From: UBA4744 sp035282865
GTDB taxonomy: Bacteria > Actinomycetota > Acidimicrobiia > Spongiisociales > UBA4744
Direction of reading: 5' to 3'
Length of the DNA stretch: 13,002 nucleotides
Assembly: GCA_035282865.1 (NCBI GenBank)
Contig: DATEVB010000105.1
Span: 1 to 13,002, forward strand
Shown here: positions 1 through 6,762 of the stretch, piece after piece
Numbering within the stretch: the first letter of the stretch is position 1
Layout: each line of letters starts with the position of its first letter
Program-made: the position numbers and the translations under genes
Notes under the pieces: model-generated
What the model was told of the DNA's origin: nothing
Databases searched by the model: none
Seen by the model: only the letters and a program-made list of their open reading frames with translations

Positions 1-110
1 TGGCGATGGTCGCTGCGGTCACCGATCTGGTCGACGTCCGTATCCTCGACGGCTGGCCCACCGCCAGAAGCCTCCTCGGCGCCTACCAACAGATCGCCGC
101 CTTCACCTGA
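1..110 (+). CDS. C-terminal fragment of a protein, possibly an IS1380-type transposase
   Basis: An open frame enters from the left edge (codons from base 3) and ends at TGA 108-110, giving about 35 residues that finish in LDGWPTARSLLGAYQQIAAFT. A Trp-Pro pair followed by a short amphipathic helix resembles, from memory, the C-terminus of actinobacterial IS1380-family transposases. About 175 bases downstream, the sequence gaatgatcggggct near 284-297 resembles the terminal sequence of such elements. Only the tail of the gene is present, so the family assignment is a weak inference. It could equally be the end of an unrelated protein. Confidence 0.35.
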   Translation, partial: AMVAAVTDLVDVRILDGWPTARSLLGAYQQIAAFT

Positions 111-354
111 ACCCGAACAGCGCCATCCCCTTTCTCTACCCCCACGGGCTCCATCAGCATGCCGCCCGGGTCAGCAACACACCCAAACCGGCCACACGTG
201 ACCCAGTGGCGACACACCTACCCGCTCACACCGGCCATGGGCACCACGACAACACCACCAACGGCCCAACTCGCCACCGTCATGAATGATCGGGGCTAAC
301 TACTTGCCCATGAAGAAGTAGCTGCGTGAACGGCCGTGGTCGTCATCGGGCGCC
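111..354. other. Gene-free stretch between the left-edge gene and osmC; possible insertion-sequence end
   Basis: I see no credible gene in these 244 bases. If the left-edge fragment is a transposase, the element's right end would lie near 284-300 (gaatgatcggggctaac). The stretch also contains a short hairpin, CTACTT at 300-305 with AAGTAG at 316-321, which lies downstream of the osmC stop on the minus strand. It has no T-tract, so it is not a convincing terminator. Confidence 0.3.
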
Positions 355-912
355 CTACTCCCGCTCTCTCATATCAATAGTCTGTCCCTCGAAAGTGACC
401 GAGCTATGCAACGGAACCTCTTGAACAACCAAGTTCTCAGCAAAGCAACCGCCTTTCGCGTTGCGAACCAAGGCAACGATCTTGTCCAAAGATTCGTCTG
501 CTTCGATGTTGAGGTCAGTCCTTACGCCGTTCCAGGTGGTCCTCACCGTACCCATGAGGACCGACCCGGTGAGCAGGTAGTCGAGCTCTACGTGGCAGCT
601 GGCCTTGTATATTTTCATCTTCATCATGGACGCGTACCGCGCCACCTGAGTGAGTAATCAGAAGCCGATCCCCAGCGCAATGTACCTCATTGGAGGCGGG
701 AATCGATTCGTCCCACCGATGTGTGGCGGCTCGTCCGAGAAGACCTCAAAATCCCCAGATGTGCCTACCTTGAGGTGGACCTCGCCTTCAATGGATTCGG
801 TATCGGCGGTGATCTGCGTGACCAACCCCCGAGTTGGCAACTCCGGTTTGTCGGTGATCCGTTCGCCGGGTTTCGTGCTCTGATCGAAGGCCTTTAGGGG
901 GTTGGTGTCCAT
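355..912 (-). CDS. OsmC/Ohr-family protein with in-frame TGA at the catalytic Cys position (predicted selenoprotein)
   Basis: Conceptual product of 185 residues, read from ATG 912 to TAG 355-357, with one internal TGA (658-660) at codon 85. Both halves are in the same frame, so this is not a frameshift. The N-terminal part has the OsmC-type FSDEPPHIGGTNRFPPPMRYI segment (residues 58-78) leading into the central helix GIGF-U-LLTQVARYAS. The TGA falls where OsmC/Ohr proteins carry the peroxidatic cysteine. The second family cysteine is Cys156 in NAKGGCFAENL, about 70 residues on, the usual spacing. The family reduces organic hydroperoxides in the cytoplasm through this Cys pair, so here a Sec-Cys selenenylsulfide would be expected. 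The start is chosen for its GAGGAGG ribosome site 6-7 nt upstream. Base composition is lower in GC than the neighbours, with TTA, ATA and AAA codons just after the TGA. The alternative is a Cys-to-stop pseudogene; the SECIS-like hairpin argues against it. Confidence 0.82.
624..649 (-). promoter_or_regulatory. Predicted bacterial SECIS element downstream of the osmC UGA
   Basis: In the mRNA, 8 nt after the UGA, the core GUGGCGCGGUACGCGUCC (645-628) folds into a hairpin. CGCG (641-638) pairs with CGCG (634-631) around a GUA loop (637-635). The stem continues with G642-U630, G643-C629, a bulged U644 and G645-C628. After a G646/A627 mismatch there are three more pairs (647-649 with 626-624). The loop starts 20 nt after the UGA and its first base is G. 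This matches what is known of SelB-binding SECIS elements: a short loop with an early G followed by U, a stem of at least 4 bp, a bulged U as in E. coli fdhF, and a loop 16-37 nt from the UGA. The fold was worked out by eye; no energy was computed. Confidence 0.75.
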
Positions 913-970
913 GGAGAACCTCCTCGAGATGGATAGGCGTCTTGATTCCGCGCCGCAGCCTCGAGAAGGA

Positions 971-999
971 ACCGTACGAGATATTGAGTAGCCGCGCAA
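971..999 (-). promoter_or_regulatory. Possible promoter of osmC
   Basis: On the minus strand TTGCGC (999-994) is followed after 17 nt by TACGGT (976-971). This resembles a -35/-10 pair of the TTGnnn / TAnnnT type accepted by actinobacterial housekeeping sigma factors. It would place the transcript start about 50 nt before the osmC ATG. The surrounding 225-base gap (913-1137) holds no gene, and its length suggests osmC is transcribed separately from the upstream glcG-like gene. The match is weak. Confidence 0.3.
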
Positions 1000-1137
1000 G
1001 CGTGATGTTGCCACTCATGGGCCCAGGTGTCCGGGGGTATCCACCCACAAAGCCAGCAGCGGAGGCCGCAACTGATCCTTTCAGCGAAATGTCACCGACA
1101 AGCCGACCCGAGCTCCTTGCGCCGAGAACCCCGGCAG

Positions 1138-1584
1138 CTAAGGCCGGCGCCATTCTTCGACCTGACCGAAGTCCGCCTGCAACCCGGCTTCTTCGATTGC
1201 GGCAACAGCCGCGTCCTCATCGACATGGGAGGTGTCTCCCGAGACCCCCACTGCTCCGACGATCACGCCTCCGTGCCTGATAATCACGCCGCCGGCCACG
1301 GGCACCACCTTGCCAGCCGACATGGCGTTGAGGGCCGCAAAGAATGACGGGACATGCTGAACGCGCTCTGCCATCACCCGACTTGGCAAGCCCATCCCGA
1401 GTGCCCCCCACGCTTTGCCGATGGCGATGTCAACCCGAAGAAACTCAGAACCGTCATCGCGTTTGATGACGATGGGGTGCCCGCCTGGGTCGAGGACGGC
1501 GGCAGTGAGCCTCCCGGTGTCGTGCTCTCTCCCCCACTCGAGGACGCGATCGGCGATGTCGTCGGCTTGTTCACGGGTCAGCAT
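1138..1584 (-). CDS. GlcG/HbpS-like small protein
   Basis: A 148-residue protein of the GlcG/HbpS (DUF336-type) family. It starts with MLTREQADDIADRVLEWG, has the family's central VAVLDPGGHP-like strand (here TAAVLDPGGHPIVIKRDD), and ends in the typical glycine-rich run with GGVIIRHGGVIVGAVGVSG followed by an acidic, alanine-rich helix. Length is normal. HbpS of Streptomyces binds haem, while GlcG beside glycolate oxidase has no settled role; such genes often sit beside catabolic and transport operons. The ATG has an AGAGGAG ribosome site 4 nt upstream. It begins 36 nt after livF on the same strand, so it is probably the last gene of the liv operon. No signal peptide is seen, so the protein is likely cytoplasmic. 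The family call is secure; the function is not. Confidence 0.88.
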   Translation of the reverse strand: MLTREQADDIADRVLEWGREHDTGRLTAAVLDPGGHPIVIKRDDGSEFLRVDIAIGKAWGALGMGLPSRVMAERVQHVPSFFAALNAMSAGKVVPVAGGVIIRHGGVIVGAVGVSGDTSHVDEDAAVAAIEEAGLQADFGQVEEWRRP

Positions 1585-1620
1585 GTGACTCCTCTCGGTA
1601 CGCGCACCCCACCGGGTCCG

Positions 1621-2331
1621 CTAGACACCCAGGTGTCGACGTTTGGCGTGGTCGTCGACCTCGAGCTCCTGAGGGCTCCCCTGCCATACGATCTGGCCGT
1701 GCTCGGCCATGATGTTGATACGGTCACCCAGCGCTACTGCCAAACCCAGATTCTGCTCCACCAGCAGGATGGAGAGACTGGGGCCTTTGAGGCCTTCGAG
1801 GCGTTCGCGGATGGCTTTGATGACAATGGGTGCCAAACCCTCGGAAGGTTCGTCCATCAACAGCAGCGATGGATTGGTCATGAGGCCGCGGGCGATGGCG
1901 AGCATCTGCTGCTCACCTCCCGATAGATTCCTGGCGAAGCTGGAACGCCGTTCGGCCAGCTTCGGGAAGAAGTCGAAGACCCGTTCTACCGTCCAGGGCT
2001 CGGCGCCGTTGGCACCGGCCCGGGCGACGATGTCGAGGTTTTCAACCACGGTGAGGCTGCCGAAAACATGTCTTCCCTGGGGGACATAGCCGATCCCTTT
2101 GCGGGACACCTCGTAGCTTTCCAGGCCGAGCAGTTCCTCTCCTTCGTACATGACGGATCCCTCGCTCACCCGGGGCGGGGAGATCCCCGCCACCGCTCGC
2201 ACCAGGGTCGTTTTGCCCATGCCGTTGCGGCCGAGCAGAGCCAGCACCTCGCCATCGCGGACCTCGATGGAGACGTCCTCGAGAATCGAGGCGGTTCCGT
2301 ACGAGCAGTGAAGGCCATCTATCTTCAGCAT
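1621..2331 (-). CDS. livF: Branched-chain amino acid-type ABC transporter ATP-binding protein LivF
   Basis: A 236-residue ATPase, the second nucleotide-binding subunit of a HAAT-type importer. Walker A is GRNGMGKTT (residues 34-42), the Q-loop glutamine is in YVPQGRHVF (about 85), the ABC signature is LSGGEQQ (136-142), and Walker B is LLLMDEPSEGL (about 156-166). LVEQNLGLA replaces the usual switch-histidine region, as is normal for LivF. The start is taken at ATG 2331, which shares one base with the livG stop (TGATG) and implies translational coupling; a TTG one codon earlier is possible. It works at the inner face of the membrane with LivG to power LivH-LivM. The paralogue-level call is secure, but the transported substrate is unknown. 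Confidence 0.95.
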   Translation of the reverse strand: MLKIDGLHCSYGTASILEDVSIEVRDGEVLALLGRNGMGKTTLVRAVAGISPPRVSEGSVMYEGEELLGLESYEVSRKGIGYVPQGRHVFGSLTVVENLDIVARAGANGAEPWTVERVFDFFPKLAERRSSFARNLSGGEQQMLAIARGLMTNPSLLLMDEPSEGLAPIVIKAIRERLEGLKGPSLSILLVEQNLGLAVALGDRINIMAEHGQIVWQGSPQELEVDDHAKRRHLGV

Positions 2332-3077
2332 CAATCGCTCTTCAGGTAGACATCTTGGACCCGTTGGTCCTTGCGGATCGCCTCCGGATCGCCTTCGGCA
2401 ATGGGACGACCGTTGTCGAGGACCAGCACTCGTTCGACCAGTTCGAGAGCGATGCTCATGTCGTGCTCGATCAGGACGATCGTGAGGTCCCTGGACAGTG
2501 ACGAGATCAACTCGCGCATGATCCTACGCTCTGCGGCCGACAGCCCCGCGCCGGGTTCGTCCAATAGCAACAAGTCCGGATTACCGGCCAGTGCCATGGC
2601 TATCTCCAGCTGACGCTGTTCGCCGTGGGACATCTCGGACACCATATGGTGACGTTGCGGGACCAGCCCCACCTGCTGCAGGACTCCCGAAATGCGTTGG
2701 TCGATCCAGCCTCGTATCCGGAGCGGGCGCCAACTTATGAACCGGGACAGGCTGCGAGCCTGGGCGGCAATCGCCAGGTTCTCTTCGACGCTGAGGTCCT
2801 GGAAGAGATCGGTGATCTGGAAGGTCCGCCCGAGTCCTTTCTGGGCCTTCCGGTAAGGCGGCGCGTTGGACATGTCTGCCCCGAAGAGGTGTACCCGTCC
2901 CTCGGACGGGTACACCTCCCCGGAGATGGCTCGGAAGAGCGTGGTCTTGCCCGCTCCGTTGGGGCCGATGACGGCCCAGCGCTCACCCCGGTCGACCCGA
3001 AGTGACACATGATCAACGGCCGTGACGCCACCGAAATGCACCGAGACGTCATCGACGTGCAGGATGGGTTCGACCAC
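2331..3077 (-). CDS. livG: Branched-chain amino acid-type ABC transporter ATP-binding protein LivG
   Basis: A 248-residue ATPase with Walker A GPNGAGKTT (residues 38-46), signature MSHGEQRQLEIAMAL, Walker B LLLLDEPGAGLS, switch His in LIEHDMSIA, and the LivG-type C-terminus ending in VQDVYLKSD. HFGGVTAVDHVSL at the start is typical of LivG. An upstream in-frame GTG at 3083 lies inside the AGGAGG ribosome site (3083-3088), so GTG 3077, 5 nt downstream of that site, is the better start. The site overlaps the livK stop codon (TAAGGAGG), and the stop overlaps the livF start, so livK-livG-livF are tightly coupled. The coding sequence contains a perfect 15-bp inverted repeat (listed separately). 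Confidence 0.95.
   Translation of the reverse strand: MVEPILHVDDVSVHFGGVTAVDHVSLRVDRGERWAVIGPNGAGKTTLFRAISGEVYPSEGRVHLFGADMSNAPPYRKAQKGLGRTFQITDLFQDLSVEENLAIAAQARSLSRFISWRPLRIRGWIDQRISGVLQQVGLVPQRHHMVSEMSHGEQRQLEIAMALAGNPDLLLLDEPGAGLSAAERRIMRELISSLSRDLTIVLIEHDMSIALELVERVLVLDNGRPIAEGDPEAIRKDQRVQDVYLKSD
2886..2918. repeat. Perfect 15-bp inverted repeat with 3-nt loop inside livG
   Basis: GAGGTGTACCCGTCC (2886-2900) is followed by CTC and then by its exact reverse complement (2904-2918). In the livG mRNA this would form an uninterrupted 15-bp hairpin with a 3-nt loop, encoding the EVYPSEGRVHL stretch about 20 residues after Walker A. Outside the 15 pairs the match stops. There is no T-tract, so it is not a standard intrinsic terminator. 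Confidence 0.9.
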
Positions 3078-3087
3078 GCTCACCTCC

Positions 3088-4464
3088 TTACCCGCCCGCG
3101 TTGCCCTGGAAGTCCCGGCTGTAGACCGGCTGCGCCAGGTATTCCTCCGCCGTCTTCGGCCAGAACTGATCGATGTCCTGGTAGGTATCGATCACGATAT
3201 TCCACACTCGACCGTCGTCGCGCTCGACGACCTGACGGATATAGATGTCGTAGACCGGATTGCCGTACTCGTCGAGCACGGACGGCCCGAACGGCGTGTC
3301 GAGCTGGAGGCCCTTCATCACCTCGAGCGTTGCCGCCCGGTCCGAGATATCACCATTCATGGCTTCGACGGTGGCCTTTATGTACTGGGCGGCCGTCCAG
3401 GTTGCCGCGGCGTAGTACGACGGGATCCGGTCGGTAGCATCGTCGAAGACCGTCACGAATTCCTGGGTGGCCGGGGCGTCCAGACCCTCCGCCCAGTGGC
3501 CGGAGGAGATCAAGCCCAGCACCTGCTCGGGCGGGACGTTGCGAATGTTCGAAACGTCCAACATGACTTCGCCGCCCAACATCGGGAGCTCATCCATCAG
3601 CCCGAAGTCACTCCAGTTTTTCAGGAGGTCACTGACGCTGGCGCCAACCTGCAGTGCGAAGACGGCGTCGGGGGCGAAGCCTTGCAGCTGCGTGACGTAC
3701 GTGCCCAAGTCAGTAGAGCCGAGGGGGTTCCACAGCTGTTCAGCCGGATCGACGGTGCCGCCGGTGCCGTCGGCGTGAGTGAAGACATCGACGAAGCCGC
3801 CGCACATCTCATGCCCGAAGGCATAGTCGGTGCAGATCGTGGCAACGTTGCGGTAACCCTGCTGGTAGGCCCAATCACCAAGAACATGGGACGTCTGGCT
3901 CGAGGTCCATCCGCCTGCCCGAGTGAAGTTCGGGTACTTGGCCACCTCACGTTGTGTCAGGTCGTCGGCCGACCCGATCGGGGACATGAAGATGACATCC
4001 TTGTCCTTGAGCCGGTCGGCCAGGGCCAGCGTCACATTGGCCAGCAACTCACCAACAATGATGTCCGCCCCGTAGCTGTCAACCAATTGATCCACGAGCT
4101 GAAGCGCGGTATCCGGGTTCCCGGCGGTGTCAACCACCTGATACTCGATATCACAGCCGGCCGCTTGCGGCCCAAAGGTCTCCCAGTAGAGTTCGAACCC
4201 GTCCTTGGCGTCGCCGCCGGAAGCAGCCAGGCCACCCGTAAGTGGCTGCAACAAACCGATCTTGATCGGCTCGGTGCACTCAACCGTGGCCTCAGTGGTC
4301 GTGGTGGTGTCCCCTGCGGCAGTCGTGGCCGTAGTCCCCGGCGCCGCGGTGGTACCGGGTGCGACGGTTGTAGTGGTCTCGTCGCCGCCCGGCGTGCCAC
4401 ACGCCACCAACACCAAGGCAAGTACCGCGATGAGAGCTATCACTCTCATCAGTCGCTTGGTCAT
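3088..4464 (-). CDS. livK: Branched-chain amino acid-type ABC transporter substrate-binding lipoprotein
   Basis: A 458-residue type-1 periplasmic-binding-fold protein. The N-terminus is a lipoprotein signal: MTKRLMR, a hydrophobic stretch, then lipobox LVAC with Cys22 as the lipidation site. A low-complexity Thr/Ala/Pro/Gly linker (about residues 23-60) follows, as is common in actinobacterial lipoproteins. The ligand-binding domain begins at EPIKIGLLQPLTGGLAASGGDAKDG, the family's opening strand and loop. The rest includes AYQQGYRNVATICTDYAFG and SYYAAATWTAAQYIKATVEAM, regions typical of the Leu/Ile/Val/amide-binding family. It would capture the substrate at the outer membrane face and deliver it to LivH-LivM. 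The ATG has AGGAGG 6 nt upstream and lies 35 nt after livM. The ligand could be an amino acid, amide, short-chain carboxylate or aromatic acid and cannot be told from sequence. Confidence 0.93.
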   Translation of the reverse strand: MTKRLMRVIALIAVLALVLVACGTPGGDETTTTVAPGTTAAPGTTATTAAGDTTTTTEATVECTEPIKIGLLQPLTGGLAASGGDAKDGFELYWETFGPQAAGCDIEYQVVDTAGNPDTALQLVDQLVDSYGADIIVGELLANVTLALADRLKDKDVIFMSPIGSADDLTQREVAKYPNFTRAGGWTSSQTSHVLGDWAYQQGYRNVATICTDYAFGHEMCGGFVDVFTHADGTGGTVDPAEQLWNPLGSTDLGTYVTQLQGFAPDAVFALQVGASVSDLLKNWSDFGLMDELPMLGGEVMLDVSNIRNVPPEQVLGLISSGHWAEGLDAPATQEFVTVFDDATDRIPSYYAAATWTAAQYIKATVEAMNGDISDRAATLEVMKGLQLDTPFGPSVLDEYGNPVYDIYIRQVVERDDGRVWNIVIDTYQDIDQFWPKTAEEYLAQPVYSRDFQGNAGG

Positions 4465-4499
4465 GTCTTCCCTCCTTCTAGGTTGTCCAGTCCGGTCGT

Positions 4500-5528
4500 T
4501 TAGCGCGGTTCAGAAGATTCGAGTGCGAGTTCGTCGGGCAGATCGCCCGCATCTATCGCCGAGTCGCCGGATGCTGCCTGCTCCCGGCGTTCCAGCCACC
4601 GGCGCCAGCCGATCGAAATGGCACCCACGATTCCTTTCCGGGCAAACAGCACCACCACGATGAAGATCACGCCCATCAGGGTCGGCCACCGCTCGAGATA
4701 GGTGCTGACGATATTTTGGATGCCAACAATGATGAAAGCGCCGATCATCGGACCGATCAACGTGCCGATCCCACCGAGGATCGCCTGGAGCACTCCCATC
4801 GCTGAGGCGGCCAGGGTGGCAGCGGACGGGCTGATGAATCCGTTGAGGAACACCAACAAGATGCCTCCCACCGAAGCGAAGAACCCGGCCACCATGAACA
4901 CGTAGAACTTCTGCAAAGCCGGGTTGTAGCCGAGCATGCGCATCCGGCTCTCGCTCTCCCGGAGCCCCTTGACGGCAGCTCCGAACGGGGACCGCACGGC
5001 AATGACCAGCATCAACGAGCAGACCAAGACGACCGCAAGCACGAACCAGTAGTACTGCCAGTACTCGGAGAGAAACGAAGGTCGATCGATGCCGGTCAGG
5101 CCGTTCTCCGCCCCGGTGATCTTGTAGAGCCGGATCGACAGGCCCCAAACGATCATGCCCTGAGCCAGGGTGATCATCATGAAGTACACCCCTCCGGACC
5201 GCATCGCCATCACCGCGAATATGGCCGAGGCAACCATACCGGCGGCGAGACCGACCAAGAGCTGAGCCGGGATTCCCGCCCCCACCTTGTTGGCCATGTA
5301 ACCCACCCCGTAGGCGGCAGCCGCCGTGATCCCGGCCTGCCCCAGGGTCACGAGACCCGCGTACCCGGAGAGAAGGTCGACGCTCATGGCAAATAACCCC
5401 GAGATGAGTGCCAGGCTGAGGAGACCAACGATGAACGAGTTGAAGATGTAGGGAGCAACGACGGCAAACGCGATCCCCGCGGCCAGGAGCACGAGCTGGA
5501 CCCGGGCGGTGATCGAAACCCGCTTCAT
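4500..5528 (-). CDS. livM: Branched-chain amino acid-type ABC transporter permease LivM
   Basis: A 342-residue, highly hydrophobic membrane protein with about nine predicted segments. It carries the LivM hallmarks SVDLLSGYAGLVTLGQAGITAAAAYGVGY near residues 50-80 and SPFGAAVKGLRESESRMRMLGYNP (the coupling-helix EAA-like loop that contacts the ATPases). These are followed by VAGFFASVGGILLVFLNGFISPS and GGIGTLIGPMIGAFII. The polar tail (about the last 35 residues) is acidic and cytoplasmic. The ATG overlaps the livH stop as ATGA, with a GGGGAG ribosome site upstream. It pairs with LivH to form the channel. Only this frame makes sense; a long overlapping frame at 4510-5532 is a compositional shadow. 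Confidence 0.95.
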   Translation of the reverse strand: MKRVSITARVQLVLLAAGIAFAVVAPYIFNSFIVGLLSLALISGLFAMSVDLLSGYAGLVTLGQAGITAAAAYGVGYMANKVGAGIPAQLLVGLAAGMVASAIFAVMAMRSGGVYFMMITLAQGMIVWGLSIRLYKITGAENGLTGIDRPSFLSEYWQYYWFVLAVVLVCSLMLVIAVRSPFGAAVKGLRESESRMRMLGYNPALQKFYVFMVAGFFASVGGILLVFLNGFISPSAATLAASAMGVLQAILGGIGTLIGPMIGAFIIVGIQNIVSTYLERWPTLMGVIFIVVVLFARKGIVGAISIGWRRWLERREQAASGDSAIDAGDLPDELALESSEPR

Positions 5529-6520
5529 TCAACTCTCCCCAGCAGACCCTGCGGACGAAGCACCAGAATCAGCGCCATGGGCGCAAAAAGAGTGAAAAAC
5601 GAGAGTTCCGGGACCACCGCCTTGGCAAAGGAGTCGATCAACCCCACCAGAATCGCTCCCAGCACCGCTCCGGGCAGACTGCCGAGTCCGCCGAGGATGA
5701 CCACCACGAGGCCGAAAAGAAGAATCTCGAAGTCCTGACCGGGCAGGAGGGTGAGGAAACCCGCACCGATCACTCCGGCGAAGCCGGCCAGAAATGCCCC
5801 GAACATGAACACACCGGTGAAGACAGCCTTGATGTTGATACCGAGAGCTGCCACCGTCTCCCGGTCGTCGACCCCCGCCCGAACGATCGCTCCCAGCCGG
5901 GTTCGCCGCTCGATATAGAAGAGGATGACGGCGACGACGACTGCACAGGCGATGACGAAAAGCCGGTAGCGCGGGTAGGCAAAATCACCGATCCGCAACG
6001 GCCCTTGCAGAAACGCGGGAACGGGCACGGGTGTTGGGTCGCCGCCCCAGACCGCCAGGGACAGATCGCCGAGCACGAAGGTCAGCCCGATGGTCAGGAG
6101 CACTTCGGGTTTCTCCAGCCCGCGGATCGGACGAAGCAGGACTCGCTCGGTGAACAGTCCGACGACCGTGACTCCGAGTGCCGCGGCCAGCAGCGCAAGA
6201 GCGAAGTTGCCGGTCCACCCAACCACCGAGAAGCCGATGTAGCCACCCACCAGGTAGAAACCCCCATGGGCGAGGTTGGTGATCCGCATCAACCCGAAGA
6301 TGAGGGTGAACCCGCTCGCAACGAAGAAGAGCACGGCGCCGAAGCTGAGCCCGTTGAGTGTCTGCAGCCAGAAGGATCGGAGGCTCATGCTCTGGAGAAC
6401 CCACCACACGACCAGCGCCAGCACCAGCAGGGAGCCGGCCAAGTACCACAGGCGACGCTTCAAGGTCTGCGTCTGCGGAGCGGTTTCCTGGGAAAGCGCC
6501 TCTGTCAGCGTGTCTGCCAC
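5525..6520 (-). CDS. livH: Branched-chain amino acid-type ABC transporter permease LivH
   Basis: A 331-residue membrane protein with about eight hydrophobic segments. Family signatures are LNGLSFGAVLFFVASGFTLIFGLMRITNLAHGGFYLVGGYIG, the loop GAIVRAGVDDRETVAALGINI that contacts the ATPases, and GAFLAGFAGVIGAGF and VVVILGGLGSLPGAVLGAILVG. The frame stays open upstream to 6766, but GTG 6520 has a GAGAGGAG ribosome site 9 nt before it, and the added N-terminal residues look non-native. That start leaves a roughly 35-residue cytoplasmic lead before the first membrane helix, slightly longer than usual. It is the first gene of the liv operon (livH-livM-livK-livG-livF), preceded by a 242-nt gap. Confidence 0.93.
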   Translation of the reverse strand: MADTLTEALSQETAPQTQTLKRRLWYLAGSLLVLALVVWWVLQSMSLRSFWLQTLNGLSFGAVLFFVASGFTLIFGLMRITNLAHGGFYLVGGYIGFSVVGWTGNFALALLAAALGVTVVGLFTERVLLRPIRGLEKPEVLLTIGLTFVLGDLSLAVWGGDPTPVPVPAFLQGPLRIGDFAYPRYRLFVIACAVVVAVILFYIERRTRLGAIVRAGVDDRETVAALGINIKAVFTGVFMFGAFLAGFAGVIGAGFLTLLPGQDFEILLFGLVVVILGGLGSLPGAVLGAILVGLIDSFAKAVVPELSFFTLFAPMALILVLRPQGLLGRVE

Positions 6521-6762
6521 CGAGGGGTTCTCCTCTCGTCTGGTGCACCCTAAACGAAAAAGCAATCGTGTGTCATCCAGGCCGCCAATAAGTTGACGAT
6601 CCCCCTCGGCTTCAATGTCATCGATCTCCCGAAAATCCGACCAGCACGACGCCGGATACCCCGCCGACCTCGCTCGGGTGGAAATCCGCCTCGGAACGTG
6701 GTCTCGGCCAGGGCCCGAGAATCCGAAGAGGAAGGCATCGGTCTGCTCAGGCCGACCAGGGG
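6521..6762. other. Intergenic region upstream of the liv operon
   Basis: A 242-base gap between the dehydrogenase stop and livH. It probably contains the liv operon promoter. On the minus strand TTGGCG near 6589-6584 is followed after about 17 nt by TTGCTT, which is only a poor -10. I see no terminator, RNA gene or separate gene. The open frame that runs through it on the minus strand continues livH upstream but has no sequence I recognise. Confidence 0.35.

Noticed and set aside
300..321. Hairpin CTACTT/AAGTAG as the osmC terminator
   Set aside because: Six A/T-rich pairs around a 10-nt loop with no following T-run is too weak to call.
658..1014. Reading the osmC region as two separate genes, or as a frameshifted gene
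   Set aside because: Both halves lie in exactly the same frame, separated by one TGA. The second half would start inside the conserved helix at GTG 645 without a ribosome site. A single gene with a recoded UGA explains the data better.
4280..4395. Repeat-like Thr/Ala-coding tract in livK
   Set aside because: This is the low-complexity linker common after lipoprotein signal peptides in actinobacteria, not a distinct repeat element.
3022..4503. 493-residue plus-strand open frame opposite livK
   Set aside because: It lies entirely antisense to a clear substrate-binding lipoprotein, and its sequence shows no family features. It is a high-GC shadow frame.
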